A stretch of 64,000 nt of DNA from JBPOFY01 sp049889815 (GCA_049889815.1 JBMHCR010000006.1:124001-188000); one strand, 5' to 3'; shown: positions 7,831 through 16,285, numbered from the stretch's first letter. Translations and numbers: made by a program. Notes: generated by a model from the sequence alone, not told the origin.

Positions 7831-9299
7831 TAGGCATCGGTTGTTATGCGGTCCAATACCTTGGCTGAGCAGAGAACCCCTGGTACGCCTGCACCGGGGT
7901 GTGTGCCGGCTCCGACTAGATAAAGATTTTCGAGGGCTTCTGATCGGTTATGAAAGCGAAACCAAGCGGACTGCGAAAAGATGGGGGCTACTGAAAAGCC
8001 ACTCCCATGACTGCTGAGATAATCATGCGCGAAGTCCTCGGGCGTCATGAAAAAATCGGACCGAATCGTTTGATTCAAGCCCGGAAGAATCGTGCGATCG
8101 AGAGCGTCTACAATGCGATCTCGCAGTCTTGGGCCTTCAATCGACCAGTTAATGTCCGCTTGCATGTTTGGAACTGGAGCAAGCACATAAAACGAATCCT
8201 TCCCGGTTGGGGCGAAGCTTGGATCGGTAGCAGTCGGGCGATGTAAATAAAGCGAAAAGTCATCCGGCAATCGATCACCATGGAAGATCTCGTGGATGAG
8301 TTCCTTAAAGCGCTCAGCCAACCAGATCGTGTGGTGTGCGACCTGTGGATATTGCCGATCTGTTCCAAAAAAGAGAACGTAGAGACCCATAGATTGCTTC
8401 ATCCGTTTCTGTTTCGTACGGAAGCCGAGGCTCTGTTTGGATGCGGGAAGCATGTTGGAATACAAGTGTAGTGGATCGGTGTTTGATACGATCATATCCG
8501 TGTCAAAGGCATCGCCATCTTGAAGCCGGACGCCTCGAGCTTTCCTGCCGTTCACGTCAATCGAGGTGACCGTGCTATTCTTTCGAATTTCAATGCCGCT
8601 TTCAATCATGAGTTTCTCGAGTGCGTTAACAATGGCACCCGTTCCACCTGAGGCGAAGTGGATACCCCATTTACGTTCAAGAAAGTGAATGAGGCTGTAA
8701 ATAGAGGTCGTTTCGAAAGGATTCCCCCCTACGAGAAGCGGGTGAATGGAGAAGGCGCGGCGTAAATGATCGTTTTTCAGGTATTTTGAAACAAGTTGCC
8801 AGACCGTCCGGTAGCATCCCAAGCGCATCATTGCCGGCACTTGTTTGATTAGCGTGGCCGGAGAGTGAAATGGCTGATCTGCTAGTTCAGTAAAGCCGAC
8901 GTCAAAGATGCGTTTCGAGTGTGCTAATAGATTTTGGTACCCGTCGCAGTCACGTGGGTCGAAAGCCCTTATCCCCTGCAGCGTATCCTCCACGGTCCCT
9001 CCATAGTCAAATTCGCGACCGTCATGGTAGTGAAAACGATACCATACATCGAGGGGTATGAAATCGACATAATCGCTCCGTTTTTTTCCGAATAAGTCGA
9101 ATAGCTCATCGAACAGGAAAGGTGCCGTAATCACGGTCGGGCCAGCATCGTGCCTGAAACCGTCCCGCTCGAAGACTTGCGCGCGACCACCGAGTTGCGA
9201 ACACCGGTCGACCAGAGTTACTTCGTGACCCTTAGCGCGTAATCGCAGCGCGGCTGCGATTCCTCCAAAGCCTCCACCAATGACGGTTGTATTTGCCAT
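7830..9299 (-). CDS. crtI: phytoene desaturase (CrtI family)
   Basis: 489 residues. FAD-binding dinucleotide motif GGGFGGIAAALRLRAKGHEV lies at about residues 8-27, DRCSQLGGRA follows, and the C-terminal GAGTHPGAGVPGVLCSA is the CrtI signature. It performs the desaturations from phytoene to lycopene. The length and the terminal motif separate it from ketolase-type (CrtO) relatives. It begins 3 bp after the crtE stop. Confidence 0.95.
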   Translation of the reverse strand: MANTTVIGGGFGGIAAALRLRAKGHEVTLVDRCSQLGGRAQVFERDGFRHDAGPTVITAPFLFDELFDLFGKKRSDYVDFIPLDVWYRFHYHDGREFDYGGTVEDTLQGIRAFDPRDCDGYQNLLAHSKRIFDVGFTELADQPFHSPATLIKQVPAMMRLGCYRTVWQLVSKYLKNDHLRRAFSIHPLLVGGNPFETTSIYSLIHFLERKWGIHFASGGTGAIVNALEKLMIESGIEIRKNSTVTSIDVNGRKARGVRLQDGDAFDTDMIVSNTDPLHLYSNMLPASKQSLGFRTKQKRMKQSMGLYVLFFGTDRQYPQVAHHTIWLAERFKELIHEIFHGDRLPDDFSLYLHRPTATDPSFAPTGKDSFYVLAPVPNMQADINWSIEGPRLRDRIVDALDRTILPGLNQTIRSDFFMTPEDFAHDYLSSHGSGFSVAPIFSQSAWFRFHNRSEALENLYLVGAGTHPGAGVPGVLCSAKVLDRITTDA

Positions 9300-9302
9300 G
9301 GA

Positions 9303-10175
9303 TCAACTTGTTGGTAGTTTAAGGCGCTGGATGAGCTGGATGATTCCTAAACCACTGTTGACAGGTAGCTCATTGGCGAGTCGTTTAGACTCGTCAAAAA
9401 TTTGCTTTGCTTCAAGTCTAGCCATCTCGACTGCTCCGTCTCGGCTCGTGAATTTTTCGTATGCGTTGACAATGTTAGAATCGACATTCTGGAGACGATC
9501 GGTCGATCGATCCTTGATATCATCGAGGAGTTGGTATCCAAGCCCGAAGAGCTCGGATATCCTGCGTGCTTTGGGAACAGCACACTCATACCCGGCGGCG
9601 ATCAAGGGAAGAGAAAGTGATAGGCCAAACAAGGGGCCTGATTTGAGAGCCGCGGTTTTCTTCAAATCCTCAACGGAGGGCTCAAATGCACCATCGAGGT
9701 CTCTGGCTTGGCCGAGCGCGGTTTGCGCCACAGCGAAGCGGGTCTGTGATGAGAGTTGCGGGAAATACTGGGTTCCTGACTGTCTTAGGCACAGAAAGGA
9801 AGCAGCGGTGAGGCGAAAAGTGAGGGCGAGTGCTGCGTCGCTGCCGAATTGCGCGCAAACCGTAGATTGGCCTCTTCGTGAGAGGGCAGCGTCTTGAAGA
9901 TCGTCAAGGACGAGTGACGCGTTGTGCAGGGCTTCGACGGTTGCAGCGAACGCGGTAGCATCGTCTGTTGTGTGCCCTAGGGCACTCGAGACGCGCATAC
10001 AGAGCTGAGCACGCATGCATTTCCCCGGTTGCGAGAAGTGGTGCCGAAAAGCTGCGAGTATGACGTCCTCTTCCTCAGTCCAAGTGCCCTGTTTGACGGC
10101 ACCCTCTATTTTATCAAGAACCCCCGACAGCGCTTTGCTGTCGGGGGTAGTTGAGAGCGTTGAGCAAACGATCAT
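9303..10175 (-). CDS. crtE: polyprenyl diphosphate synthase, probably geranylgeranyl diphosphate synthase
   Basis: 290 residues. The chain-length-determining region and first aspartate-rich motif read LVLDDLQDAALSRRGQ (about residues 89-104). The second reads LLDDIKDRSTDR (about 216-227). GKCMRAQLC replaces the usual GKRLRPLL. Position between rhodopsin and crtI points to C20 (GGPP) supply for carotenoids. The ATG at 10175 is 29 bp after the rhodopsin stop. The first 20 codons contain a 12-bp perfect hairpin, so the start or the level of expression may be unusual. No other good start exists before the conserved core. Confidence 0.88.
   Translation of the reverse strand: MIVCSTLSTTPDSKALSGVLDKIEGAVKQGTWTEEEDVILAAFRHHFSQPGKCMRAQLCMRVSSALGHTTDDATAFAATVEALHNASLVLDDLQDAALSRRGQSTVCAQFGSDAALALTFRLTAASFLCLRQSGTQYFPQLSSQTRFAVAQTALGQARDLDGAFEPSVEDLKKTAALKSGPLFGLSLSLPLIAAGYECAVPKARRISELFGLGYQLLDDIKDRSTDRLQNVDSNIVNAYEKFTSRDGAVEMARLEAKQIFDESKRLANELPVNSGLGIIQLIQRLKLPTS
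10119..10149 (-). promoter_or_regulatory. strong hairpin between rhodopsin and crtE, attenuator/terminator-like
   Basis: A perfect 12-bp GC-rich stem (ACCCCCGACAGC pairing with GCTGTCGGGGGT, 5-nt loop) spans 10120-10148. On the operon strand it is followed by TTCTTGATAAAA, a weak U-tract. It lies 57 bp after the rhodopsin stop and 27 bp inside crtE. As seen, it could terminate most transcripts after the rhodopsin gene or stabilise a monocistronic rhodopsin mRNA 3' end. This function is inferred. Confidence 0.6.
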
Positions 10176-10204
10176 GAAACGATCTTGGTTACGCTCGTTT
10201 GCAG

Positions 10205-10963
10205 TTAGGCTGTCGCAAGGCGCTTGTCAGCTTCGGACTTCTTCGCCGCGATCATAAAGATCAGCACACCGAAGACAGCTTTTGCCACGATGTCAGAGAT
10301 CGAGTAGCCCACTTCTACAATTGTTGTCGCTGTCGCACCGCCGATTCCAAGCATTGGGAAGATGAAAACAATCGGATAGAACGACCATGAAACGATGACA
10401 AGGAAACGAGCGACTCCGATCAGCTTCTTTGCTTCTTCGGGTTGCGAAGCTTGGGACGCTTTGAGTCCGACAAACAGTTCGTAAACAATCACAAGGAATG
10501 GAATCATTGAGAGTGACCACCAGAGCCAGCGGGTGCCGCTATCTGTAGCAATCTCGCCAGGGTAGCCCAACACGATCATGATTGCAGCAAGTCCTCCAAG
10601 TTTGACTGACTTTTTCACGGTTTCTGAAGCAGACAGCTTCATCACCAAAATCAGTTCGATGAGGAGCAATGGAACAGTGAGCAACCAGTCAACGTAGCGG
10701 TACGCGGGATTGAACGCTTTGTTGGTTGCAACGAGGACGCCGTCAACAACCGTGTAGGCATCCTCCCAGCTCATAGAGATCTTTACGTAGTGGTAAAGAG
10801 CTATGAATGTGACAAGACCACTCACAGTGAGAGCGGTCTTATATTGATCTGCGACTTGAGAGCGGTTGATCCAAAGGAAGGCAGTCGCAGCCCCCATGGC
10901 AGCTACAGTGAGCGAAAAGAAATTGCTCACGAGCTGAAATTGTCCGAGTGTTAGTTCAGTCAT
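10205..10963 (-). CDS. proteorhodopsin-type light-driven proton pump
   Basis: 252 residues, seven TM helices. Helix C reads RYVDWLLTVPLLLIE: D92 (Schiff-base proton acceptor), T96 and E103 (proton donor) form the DTE signature of outward H+ pumps. L100 at the spectral-tuning position predicts green absorption. The helix-B His is H58 and the retinal lysine is K228 in SDIVAKAVFG. The helix B-C loop is about 12 residues longer than in the SAR86-type protein, as in xanthorhodopsin relatives. W149, before SLSMIPF in helix E, occupies what I align to the carotenoid-fenestration glycine, so an antenna carotenoid is not expected. There is no cleavable signal peptide. First gene of the operon that makes its retinal. 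Confidence 0.95.
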   Translation of the reverse strand: MTELTLGQFQLVSNFFSLTVAAMGAATAFLWINRSQVADQYKTALTVSGLVTFIALYHYVKISMSWEDAYTVVDGVLVATNKAFNPAYRYVDWLLTVPLLLIELILVMKLSASETVKKSVKLGGLAAIMIVLGYPGEIATDSGTRWLWWSLSMIPFLVIVYELFVGLKASQASQPEEAKKLIGVARFLVIVSWSFYPIVFIFPMLGIGGATATTIVEVGYSISDIVAKAVFGVLIFMIAAKKSEADKRLATA

Positions 10964-11344
10964 GTTATTATTGTGGGTTAGAGTAAATTGACACAGACTT
11001 GATCGGCAATTACATAACGAGCTTACAATGGGTTTTAAATTTTTTCAAAAAAATAATAGAACGATGTCAAGGCCCAGCGGAATTCACTCTGTTTGACCCG
11101 CATTTTGATCAATAAGGAGTCGCTGCTAAGCGGAATTTGCTTTTCGGCGGCGCTAGTCGCCTGAGTGAGGGTAGACGCCGCCTCGCATGAAGTTACGGCA
11201 GGTCGAGAGGAAGCATGGTAGAAAAGAGTAAAGCTCGAGTTTGACGAAGATCGAACACTGAACGTCCAAGTTCAAGCGTCGAATACTGAGGCTTGGATCA
11301 CTCCATTCGAGATTTGGTTTTCAATTTTGGCAGTTCGACGTTCT
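10964..11344. other. region upstream of the rhodopsin operon
   Basis: 381 bp between the rhodopsin start and the ilvD stop. On the minus strand a TTGACA at 11070-11065 lies about 105 bp before the rhodopsin ATG and is followed by an AT-rich tract. The hexamer at 17-bp spacing (TGAAAA) is a poor -10, so the promoter call is tentative. A 7-bp inverted repeat (GGCGGCG ... CGCCGCC) around 11142-11193 may be the end of the ilvD transcript but lacks a T-tract. No gene seen. Confidence 0.4.
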
Positions 11345-13060
11345 TTAGTCTATTTTGTCTGTAACAGCACCTTCAGAGGCGGTTGCGACGGTCGCTGCAT
11401 ACTTGCCGAGAATGCCTCGCTTGGCACCAGCGCCAGTGGGCACATATGCTGCCATGCGGGCCTCGTATTCGGCATCGTCGATGAGAAGGTTCATGGTGTT
11501 GTTGACTGCGTCGATCTCGATTTGGTCGCCATTTTTTACGATTCCAATTGGCCCGCCTTTAGCTGCCTCAGGTGTGATGTGCCCAACGTCGAAACCATGG
11601 CTGCCGCCAGAGAAGCGACCGTCGGTGATTAGCGCGACTTCTTTGATCAGGCCGCGACCAGCAACCGCACTGGTGGGTGAGAGCATTTCACGCATACCAG
11701 GCCCACCGACTGGGCCTTCGTTGCGGATGACAACCACGTCACCAGAGACGACGTCGCCGCGCAGGATGCCTATGAGGGCTTCCTCTTCGCCTTCGTAAAC
11801 CTTTGCGGTGCCTTTGAAATATTCGCCTTCGTGACCAGTGATCTTACCAACGGCACCGCCCGGGGCGAGGTTGCCGCGAAGAATGCGGAGGTGGGTGCTG
11901 TCTTTTATAGGATTGTCCCATGGGCGGATGATATCCTGCTCGTCGGGGAAGCTGGCGTAGGGTTGTACGTCTTTGAGGGACTCGGCGATGGTCTTGCCGG
12001 TGCAGGTAATGCAATCGCCGTGGAGCATGCCGCGGTCGAGGAGCATTTTCATCATTGGGCGGATGCCACCGATACGGATGAGGTGGCTCATATTGTACTT
12101 ACCGAACGGTTTGAGATCTGCGAGGAGCGGTACGCGTTGGCCGATTTTGGCAAAATCGTCGATAGAAAGTTCCACCTCTGCAGAGTGAGCGATTGCCAAT
12201 AGGTGCAGGATCAAATTGGTAGAGCCTCCGAGTGCGAGACAGGTAATGATTGCATTCTCAAAAGCCTCACGCGTCATGATATCACGCGGCTTGATGCCGA
12301 GCTCGAGCATTTTGACGACCGCTGCACCTGCCATCTCGCAATCTTTGCGCTTTGGTTCGCCGACGGCGACTTGTGCGGAACTACCAGGCAGGCTCATGCC
12401 AAGTGCTTCAATCGCGCTGGCCATGGTGTTGGCGGTATACATGCCACCACAAGAGCCGGCACCGGGAATCGCGTATTTCTCGACTTCTTTGAGCTCTTCA
12501 TCGGTGAGCTCGCCCTTCGCGTGCTTGCCGACTGCTTCGAAGATCGAAACGATGTCCATCGGGTTGCGTTGCTCCGCTTCGTCGTGTGGGAACAGACCCG
12601 GAAGAATGGTGCCGCCGTAAACAAAGACCGCCGGGCGGTTTAGGCGGGCGAGGGCGATCATGCAGCCAGGCATGTTTTTATCGCAGCCTCCGATGGCAAC
12701 GAGGCCGTCAAAACCCTCCGCGGCAGTCACTGTTTCGATGGAGTCGGCGATTACATCACGAGAAACAAGGCTGTAGCGCATGCCCTTGGTTCCCATACTG
12801 ATGCCGTCGGATACGGTGATCGTGCTAAAGTTGACCGCCTTACCGCCCGCTTCGTTGACTCCCCTAGTAGCGTGGGTGGCTAGCTCGCCGAGGTGCATAT
12901 TACAAGGTGTCAGGTCACTTGGGGAGCTGGCGATGCCCACCTGCGGCTTTTGAAAATCTTCGTCGGTAAATCCAACTGCGCGCAGCATCGAGCGGGCAGG
13001 GGCGCGATCGTTGCCGTCTACGACGATTGAGGAAAATGGGCGTGTTTTGTTGTCAGCCAT
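11345..13060 (-). CDS. ilvD: dihydroxy-acid dehydratase
   Basis: 571 residues, the normal length. Fe-S ligands are visible in LTPCNMHLGELA (about residues 51-62), GGCDKNMPGCM and ITCTGKTIAESL. The substrate/Mg loop VSDGISMGTKGMRYSL and the C-terminal GRFSGGSHGFDVGHITPEA are intact. It makes 2-keto acids in valine and isoleucine synthesis. No other ilv gene is adjacent. It is divergent from scpB over 144 bp. Confidence 0.97.
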   Translation of the reverse strand: MADNKTRPFSSIVVDGNDRAPARSMLRAVGFTDEDFQKPQVGIASSPSDLTPCNMHLGELATHATRGVNEAGGKAVNFSTITVSDGISMGTKGMRYSLVSRDVIADSIETVTAAEGFDGLVAIGGCDKNMPGCMIALARLNRPAVFVYGGTILPGLFPHDEAEQRNPMDIVSIFEAVGKHAKGELTDEELKEVEKYAIPGAGSCGGMYTANTMASAIEALGMSLPGSSAQVAVGEPKRKDCEMAGAAVVKMLELGIKPRDIMTREAFENAIITCLALGGSTNLILHLLAIAHSAEVELSIDDFAKIGQRVPLLADLKPFGKYNMSHLIRIGGIRPMMKMLLDRGMLHGDCITCTGKTIAESLKDVQPYASFPDEQDIIRPWDNPIKDSTHLRILRGNLAPGGAVGKITGHEGEYFKGTAKVYEGEEEALIGILRGDVVSGDVVVIRNEGPVGGPGMREMLSPTSAVAGRGLIKEVALITDGRFSGGSHGFDVGHITPEAAKGGPIGIVKNGDQIEIDAVNNTMNLLIDDAEYEARMAAYVPTGAGAKRGILGKYAATVATASEGAVTDKID

Positions 13061-13204
13061 GATTATCTTTGAAGTGAGCTATGTGAGCGTTACCAGTATT
13101 TCTCGTTGCAGAAAAGGGGGGATTCCAATGAATAGCTGCAGTCTCGACAATACCCTTTTTACAAATCAAGACCTTATAAATCTCTTTTATCTCATTTATT
13201 TCTC

Positions 13205-13990
13205 ATGGATTTAAACATCAAAAAGACTTTGGAAGCGCTTTTGCTCTCAACTGCAGAGCCCATTTCTTTGAAAGACGTGCTCAAATTGTTCTCACGCTAC
13301 CATCAGGAAATACTCGATGCTGCTGAAGCTGAGAAGGAGGATTCGGAGTCTGAAGAAGAAGCCGTCGAGCCACCTAAGCCAGTCACTCAGGCGCAGCTTG
13401 TCGAGGCACTAACAGCGCTTACCGATGAGGCAGAGGTGCAGGACAAAGCCTATCGAGTTATCGAAGGTCCAAATGGTTTCCAGATAGTAACCGCACCGCA
13501 GTTTGCTGAGTTCGTCCGTTTGCTCCGTGGTGAGCCCCGCCCGATGAAACTCAGCCCCGCAGCACTAGAAACGATGTCGATCGTCGCCTATCGCCAACCG
13601 GTCACCCGCGCTGAGATGGAAGCGATTCGTGGCGTTTCAGTCGATAGTGCACTCAATAAGTTAATTGAGTTGGAGCTTGTCTATGTGACGGGTCGTGCGG
13701 AGCTCCCCGGTCGCCCGATCCAATATGGCACAACGGAGAAGTTCCTCGAGTTCCTTGGCATTAAAGATCTCGACGAACTGCCGGCATCCGACGTATTGAG
13801 TAACCACCAGATCGACGAGTGGATGCGACGAAGCGAAGAGCCTGAAGAAGAAATTTCAGATGAAGACGTAGGTTTATCTAAGGAGCCTAAGCCAGATGAA
13901 CTGCCACTCGATGCGGAATACGCTGAAATCGATTGGCAACGAGAAAATGCGGAGAGTGATGCTGCTTCTCAATCTGAGGAGGAACACTAA
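13205..13990 (+). CDS. scpB: segregation and condensation protein B
   Basis: 261 residues. Tandem winged-helix ScpB core with the conserved LSPAALETMSIVAYRQPVTR and GRPIQYGTTEKFLEFLG motifs. ScpB pairs with ScpA to regulate the SMC ATPase in chromosome segregation. It is longer than most ScpBs because of an acidic insert (about residues 40-58, Glu-rich) within the first winged helix and an acidic C-terminal tail of about 60 residues. scpA is not in the window. Its stop overlaps the pheA start by 1 bp (TAATG). Confidence 0.92.
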   Translation: MDLNIKKTLEALLLSTAEPISLKDVLKLFSRYHQEILDAAEAEKEDSESEEEAVEPPKPVTQAQLVEALTALTDEAEVQDKAYRVIEGPNGFQIVTAPQFAEFVRLLRGEPRPMKLSPAALETMSIVAYRQPVTRAEMEAIRGVSVDSALNKLIELELVYVTGRAELPGRPIQYGTTEKFLEFLGIKDLDELPASDVLSNHQIDEWMRRSEEPEEEISDEDVGLSKEPKPDELPLDAEYAEIDWQRENAESDAASQSEEEH

Positions 13991-15291
13991 TGGCGGACAA
14001 TATCAACGCGAAGCTACTGAGCAATCGCAACGCGATTGACTCGATCGATCATCAGGTGGTCGAGTTACTCAATAAGCGTGTTTTGCATGATGGCGGCGCA
14101 AATGAAGAGCAAGTGCTCGCAAAAATCGCCAAGTTCAATCCAGGGCCACTCTCAGACGCTACCTTGCAAGCGATTTATCGCGCGCTCATGCTGGCGGGTC
14201 TTGATCCCGCAGCGGTGTCGACGGATTCATCTGTTACCGATGAGATCGATTTAAGCATTGTCACTTTACTCAGTCAGCGTGTGAAACACGCTGCTGAGAT
14301 TGGTAAGATCAAGCATGCCAATGGTGCTGATTATTACGATCCCACCCGTGAAGCTCAGGTCATGGCGAAGATCGCTTCAATCAATTGCGGCCCGATCCAG
14401 AACAGCACGCTCCAGTCCGTTTATCGTGAGGTGATTTCCGGATCCATATCACTCGAAAAAAAGTTAGTGATCGCCTATCTTGGACCCGAGGCGACTTTTA
14501 CCCATCAAGCTGCGATTTCCAAGTTTGGAGTCAGCCTTGGCTACCGTGCTATTAAAACAATTTCTGATGTCTTTGTTGAGGTGGAGTCTGGCGCCGCCGA
14601 TTACGGTGTGGTGCCGATTGAAAACTCTACCGAGGGCGCTGTCTTCCACTCCATGGACATGCTGGTTGAATCCGATCTGCATATCTGCTCGCAGGTCTAT
14701 ATGCCGATTGAGCATTGCTTGATCTCGCAGTCACCACTTGCCGAGATCAAGGAGGTTCGCTCCAAAGATCAAGCCCTTGGACAGTGCCGCGGGTGGTTGC
14801 ATGCGAATGTCTCACATGCTGATTTAGTTGATGTAGTGAGCACTGCTGAAGCAGTTTGCATTGCCAGGGAAAGGCCCGGCATAGCCGCTGTTGCCAGCGC
14901 TCTGTCCGCTCAACACTATGGCGTAAAAATTCAAGTACGTGGCATACAGGATCGCGATGACAACGTAACCCGTTTCTTGGTTCTCGGTAAAACATGCGCC
15001 AAGCCGCTCGGTGAAGGCAGGGACAAGACCAGCCTGGTCATTTCTCTTCGTGATGAATGTGGTGCACTCGAAAAGACACTCCATGCATTTGCGGCTCGTG
15101 GAATCAATCTCAGCAAGATTGAATCCCGCCCCAGCAGAAAGAAAGCATGGGACTACTTTTTCTTTATCGACTTAATCGGTCACTACGAAGACGAGAATGT
15201 TCAAGCCGCACTTGCCGAGCTTGAAGGGCATTGCCCGTTTGTGAAATGGCTTGGTAGCTATCCAAACGATGACTCGCCTCTGGTAGGTTAA
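13990..15291 (+). CDS. pheA: bifunctional chorismate mutase/prephenate dehydratase with duplicated CM domain
   Basis: 433 residues, about 50-70 longer than typical CM-PDT proteins. Two N-terminal helical repeats are seen. Residues 11-70 form a CM-like copy lacking the catalytic EIGKIK and YYDPTRE segments. Residues 80-152 form a second copy that keeps them (R97, K106, R120-E121). The repeats align best at NEEQVLAKIAKFN versus REAQVMAKIASIN. The prephenate dehydratase domain begins near residue 158 (AYLGPEATFTHQAA) with ENSTEGAV and TRFLVLGK. A C-terminal ACT domain with DECGALEKTL and ESRPS should mediate phenylalanine feedback. Cytoplasmic, phenylalanine pathway. Coupled to scpB. Confidence 0.93.
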   Translation: MADNINAKLLSNRNAIDSIDHQVVELLNKRVLHDGGANEEQVLAKIAKFNPGPLSDATLQAIYRALMLAGLDPAAVSTDSSVTDEIDLSIVTLLSQRVKHAAEIGKIKHANGADYYDPTREAQVMAKIASINCGPIQNSTLQSVYREVISGSISLEKKLVIAYLGPEATFTHQAAISKFGVSLGYRAIKTISDVFVEVESGAADYGVVPIENSTEGAVFHSMDMLVESDLHICSQVYMPIEHCLISQSPLAEIKEVRSKDQALGQCRGWLHANVSHADLVDVVSTAEAVCIARERPGIAAVASALSAQHYGVKIQVRGIQDRDDNVTRFLVLGKTCAKPLGEGRDKTSLVISLRDECGALEKTLHAFAARGINLSKIESRPSRKKAWDYFFFIDLIGHYEDENVQAALAELEGHCPFVKWLGSYPNDDSPLVG

Positions 15292-15725
15292 ATTTTTGCG
15301 AATATCGAGGGCAGTTCCACCTCGATATTCCGGGCGAACTTGTTACGTCGAGCAGCCAAACGAAGGCATTCGTGCCGCGCTGAGATCATGTTCTCAGCGA
15401 TGGCAAGACTTACGCTGGGTTAAGGGTCGTGAGTGTTCTGATTTTCGATTTATTTGCTTGGGCAGATTAGCGCCCACAAAGGCTTAGGTCTGTGCTTATT
15501 GCTCCGCTGGAGCCTTGCAGATTATTTATCGGGAGATCTTCGAGTGGAAAGCAGTCTGGGGTTAGGATCGCCCTTCAGGTTTTCGATGGATGTTGTAACG
15601 AGTTTAGGTTCCTGTTGCATTATTGAGTAGAAAACACGACCCCAAATTGTAATTGTAAATCAACGGAAAGTTTACCAACCTCCGCAACTTTTTGACAAAC
15701 CTGTCACAGAAGGAATCATAGTTCA
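15292..15725. other. 434-bp gap with several hairpins between pheA and panD
   Basis: No convincing ORF. Besides the 11-bp hairpin at 15300-15330, it has GCTGAGA-N6-TCTCAGC (15379-15398) and TGGGC-N8-GCCCA near 15460-15477. A structured small RNA is possible but unproven. Immediately before panD, TTGACA at 15692-15697 is part of TGACA-N4-TGTCA, a small palindrome that could be an operator. AGAAGGA, 11 bp before the ATG, is the likely ribosome-binding site. Confidence 0.4.
15300..15330. terminator. perfect 11-bp hairpin just after pheA
   Basis: GAATATCGAGG and CCTCGATATTC flank a 9-nt loop, beginning 9 bp after the pheA stop. No T-tract follows on either strand, so it may be an mRNA 3'-end stabiliser or a rho-assisted terminator rather than a classical intrinsic one. 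Confidence 0.5.
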
Positions 15726-16121
15726 ATGCAAGTCACACTCCTCAAATCGAAACTGCTACGCGCGGAGGTTACCGATTGTGCCCTCCACTACGAAGGCAGT
15801 CTGGCGATTGATGCTGCGCTCATGGAGCAAGTCGGTTTGGTGCCCTACGAAAAGATCCTAGTTGCGAACATTGCGAACGGCGAACGCCTCGAGACCTACG
15901 CTATTGAAGCACCTAAGGGATCACATATCATATCTTTAAACGGCGCAGCAGCCCACAAGGGGGAGAAGGGTGACCTGTTAGTTATCATGTCTTTTGCTCA
16001 GCTCGAAGCGGAAGAAGCACAATCCTGGAAGCCAAAGGTGCTGGTCCTTGCAGACGGCAACAAGCGTGTGGTGCGTGCCGATAATATCCTTGTTGCGGAG
16101 GATGTGTTTACGGATTGCTAA
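15726..16121 (+). CDS. panD: aspartate 1-decarboxylase (pyruvoyl enzyme precursor)
   Basis: 131 residues. The self-processing site is the Gly24-Ser25 bond in YEGSLAID; Ser25 becomes the pyruvoyl group. K9 (in KSKLLRAEVT), Y22, the Y58 region, and NGAAAH are as expected. It converts aspartate to beta-alanine for pantothenate and CoA. Single gene with its own upstream region. panB and panC are not nearby. Confidence 0.95.
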   Translation: MQVTLLKSKLLRAEVTDCALHYEGSLAIDAALMEQVGLVPYEKILVANIANGERLETYAIEAPKGSHIISLNGAAAHKGEKGDLLVIMSFAQLEAEEAQSWKPKVLVLADGNKRVVRADNILVAEDVFTDC

Positions 16122-16265
16122 GTATTTTCGGCGGGTTGCTGAATTCTCACAAAATAATCGCTTTTGCGAATCACGTCTCAATTGAGCACTGGTAAACTCT
16201 AAGTGGCTGTTTATTAGGTACTAGAAACTAGGTATTTATCCTTCCAAGAGGCGGCTGCTGTTTTT

Positions 16266-16285
16266 GATACTGATTCTCATCAATC
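16266..16285. promoter_or_regulatory. Fur-box-like operator upstream of the TonB receptor
   Basis: GATACTGATTCTCATCAATC, 48 bp before the receptor ATG. The first 15 bases match the common Fur-box form GATAATGATTCTCAT with one difference. The second half-site is weaker. A Fur-family regulator is the next gene downstream, supporting metal-dependent repression. Confidence 0.6.

Noticed and set aside
13205..13990. Acidic insert and tail in ScpB as a possible frameshift or fusion
   Set aside because: Reading frame is continuous and the domains on both sides are intact; acidic low-complexity segments recur in other proteins of this window.
15292..15725. RNase P RNA, SRP RNA, tmRNA or 6S RNA in one of the longer gaps
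   Set aside because: None of the conserved cores of these RNAs was found in this gap or in the gaps at 4799, 10964, 42372 and 57873.
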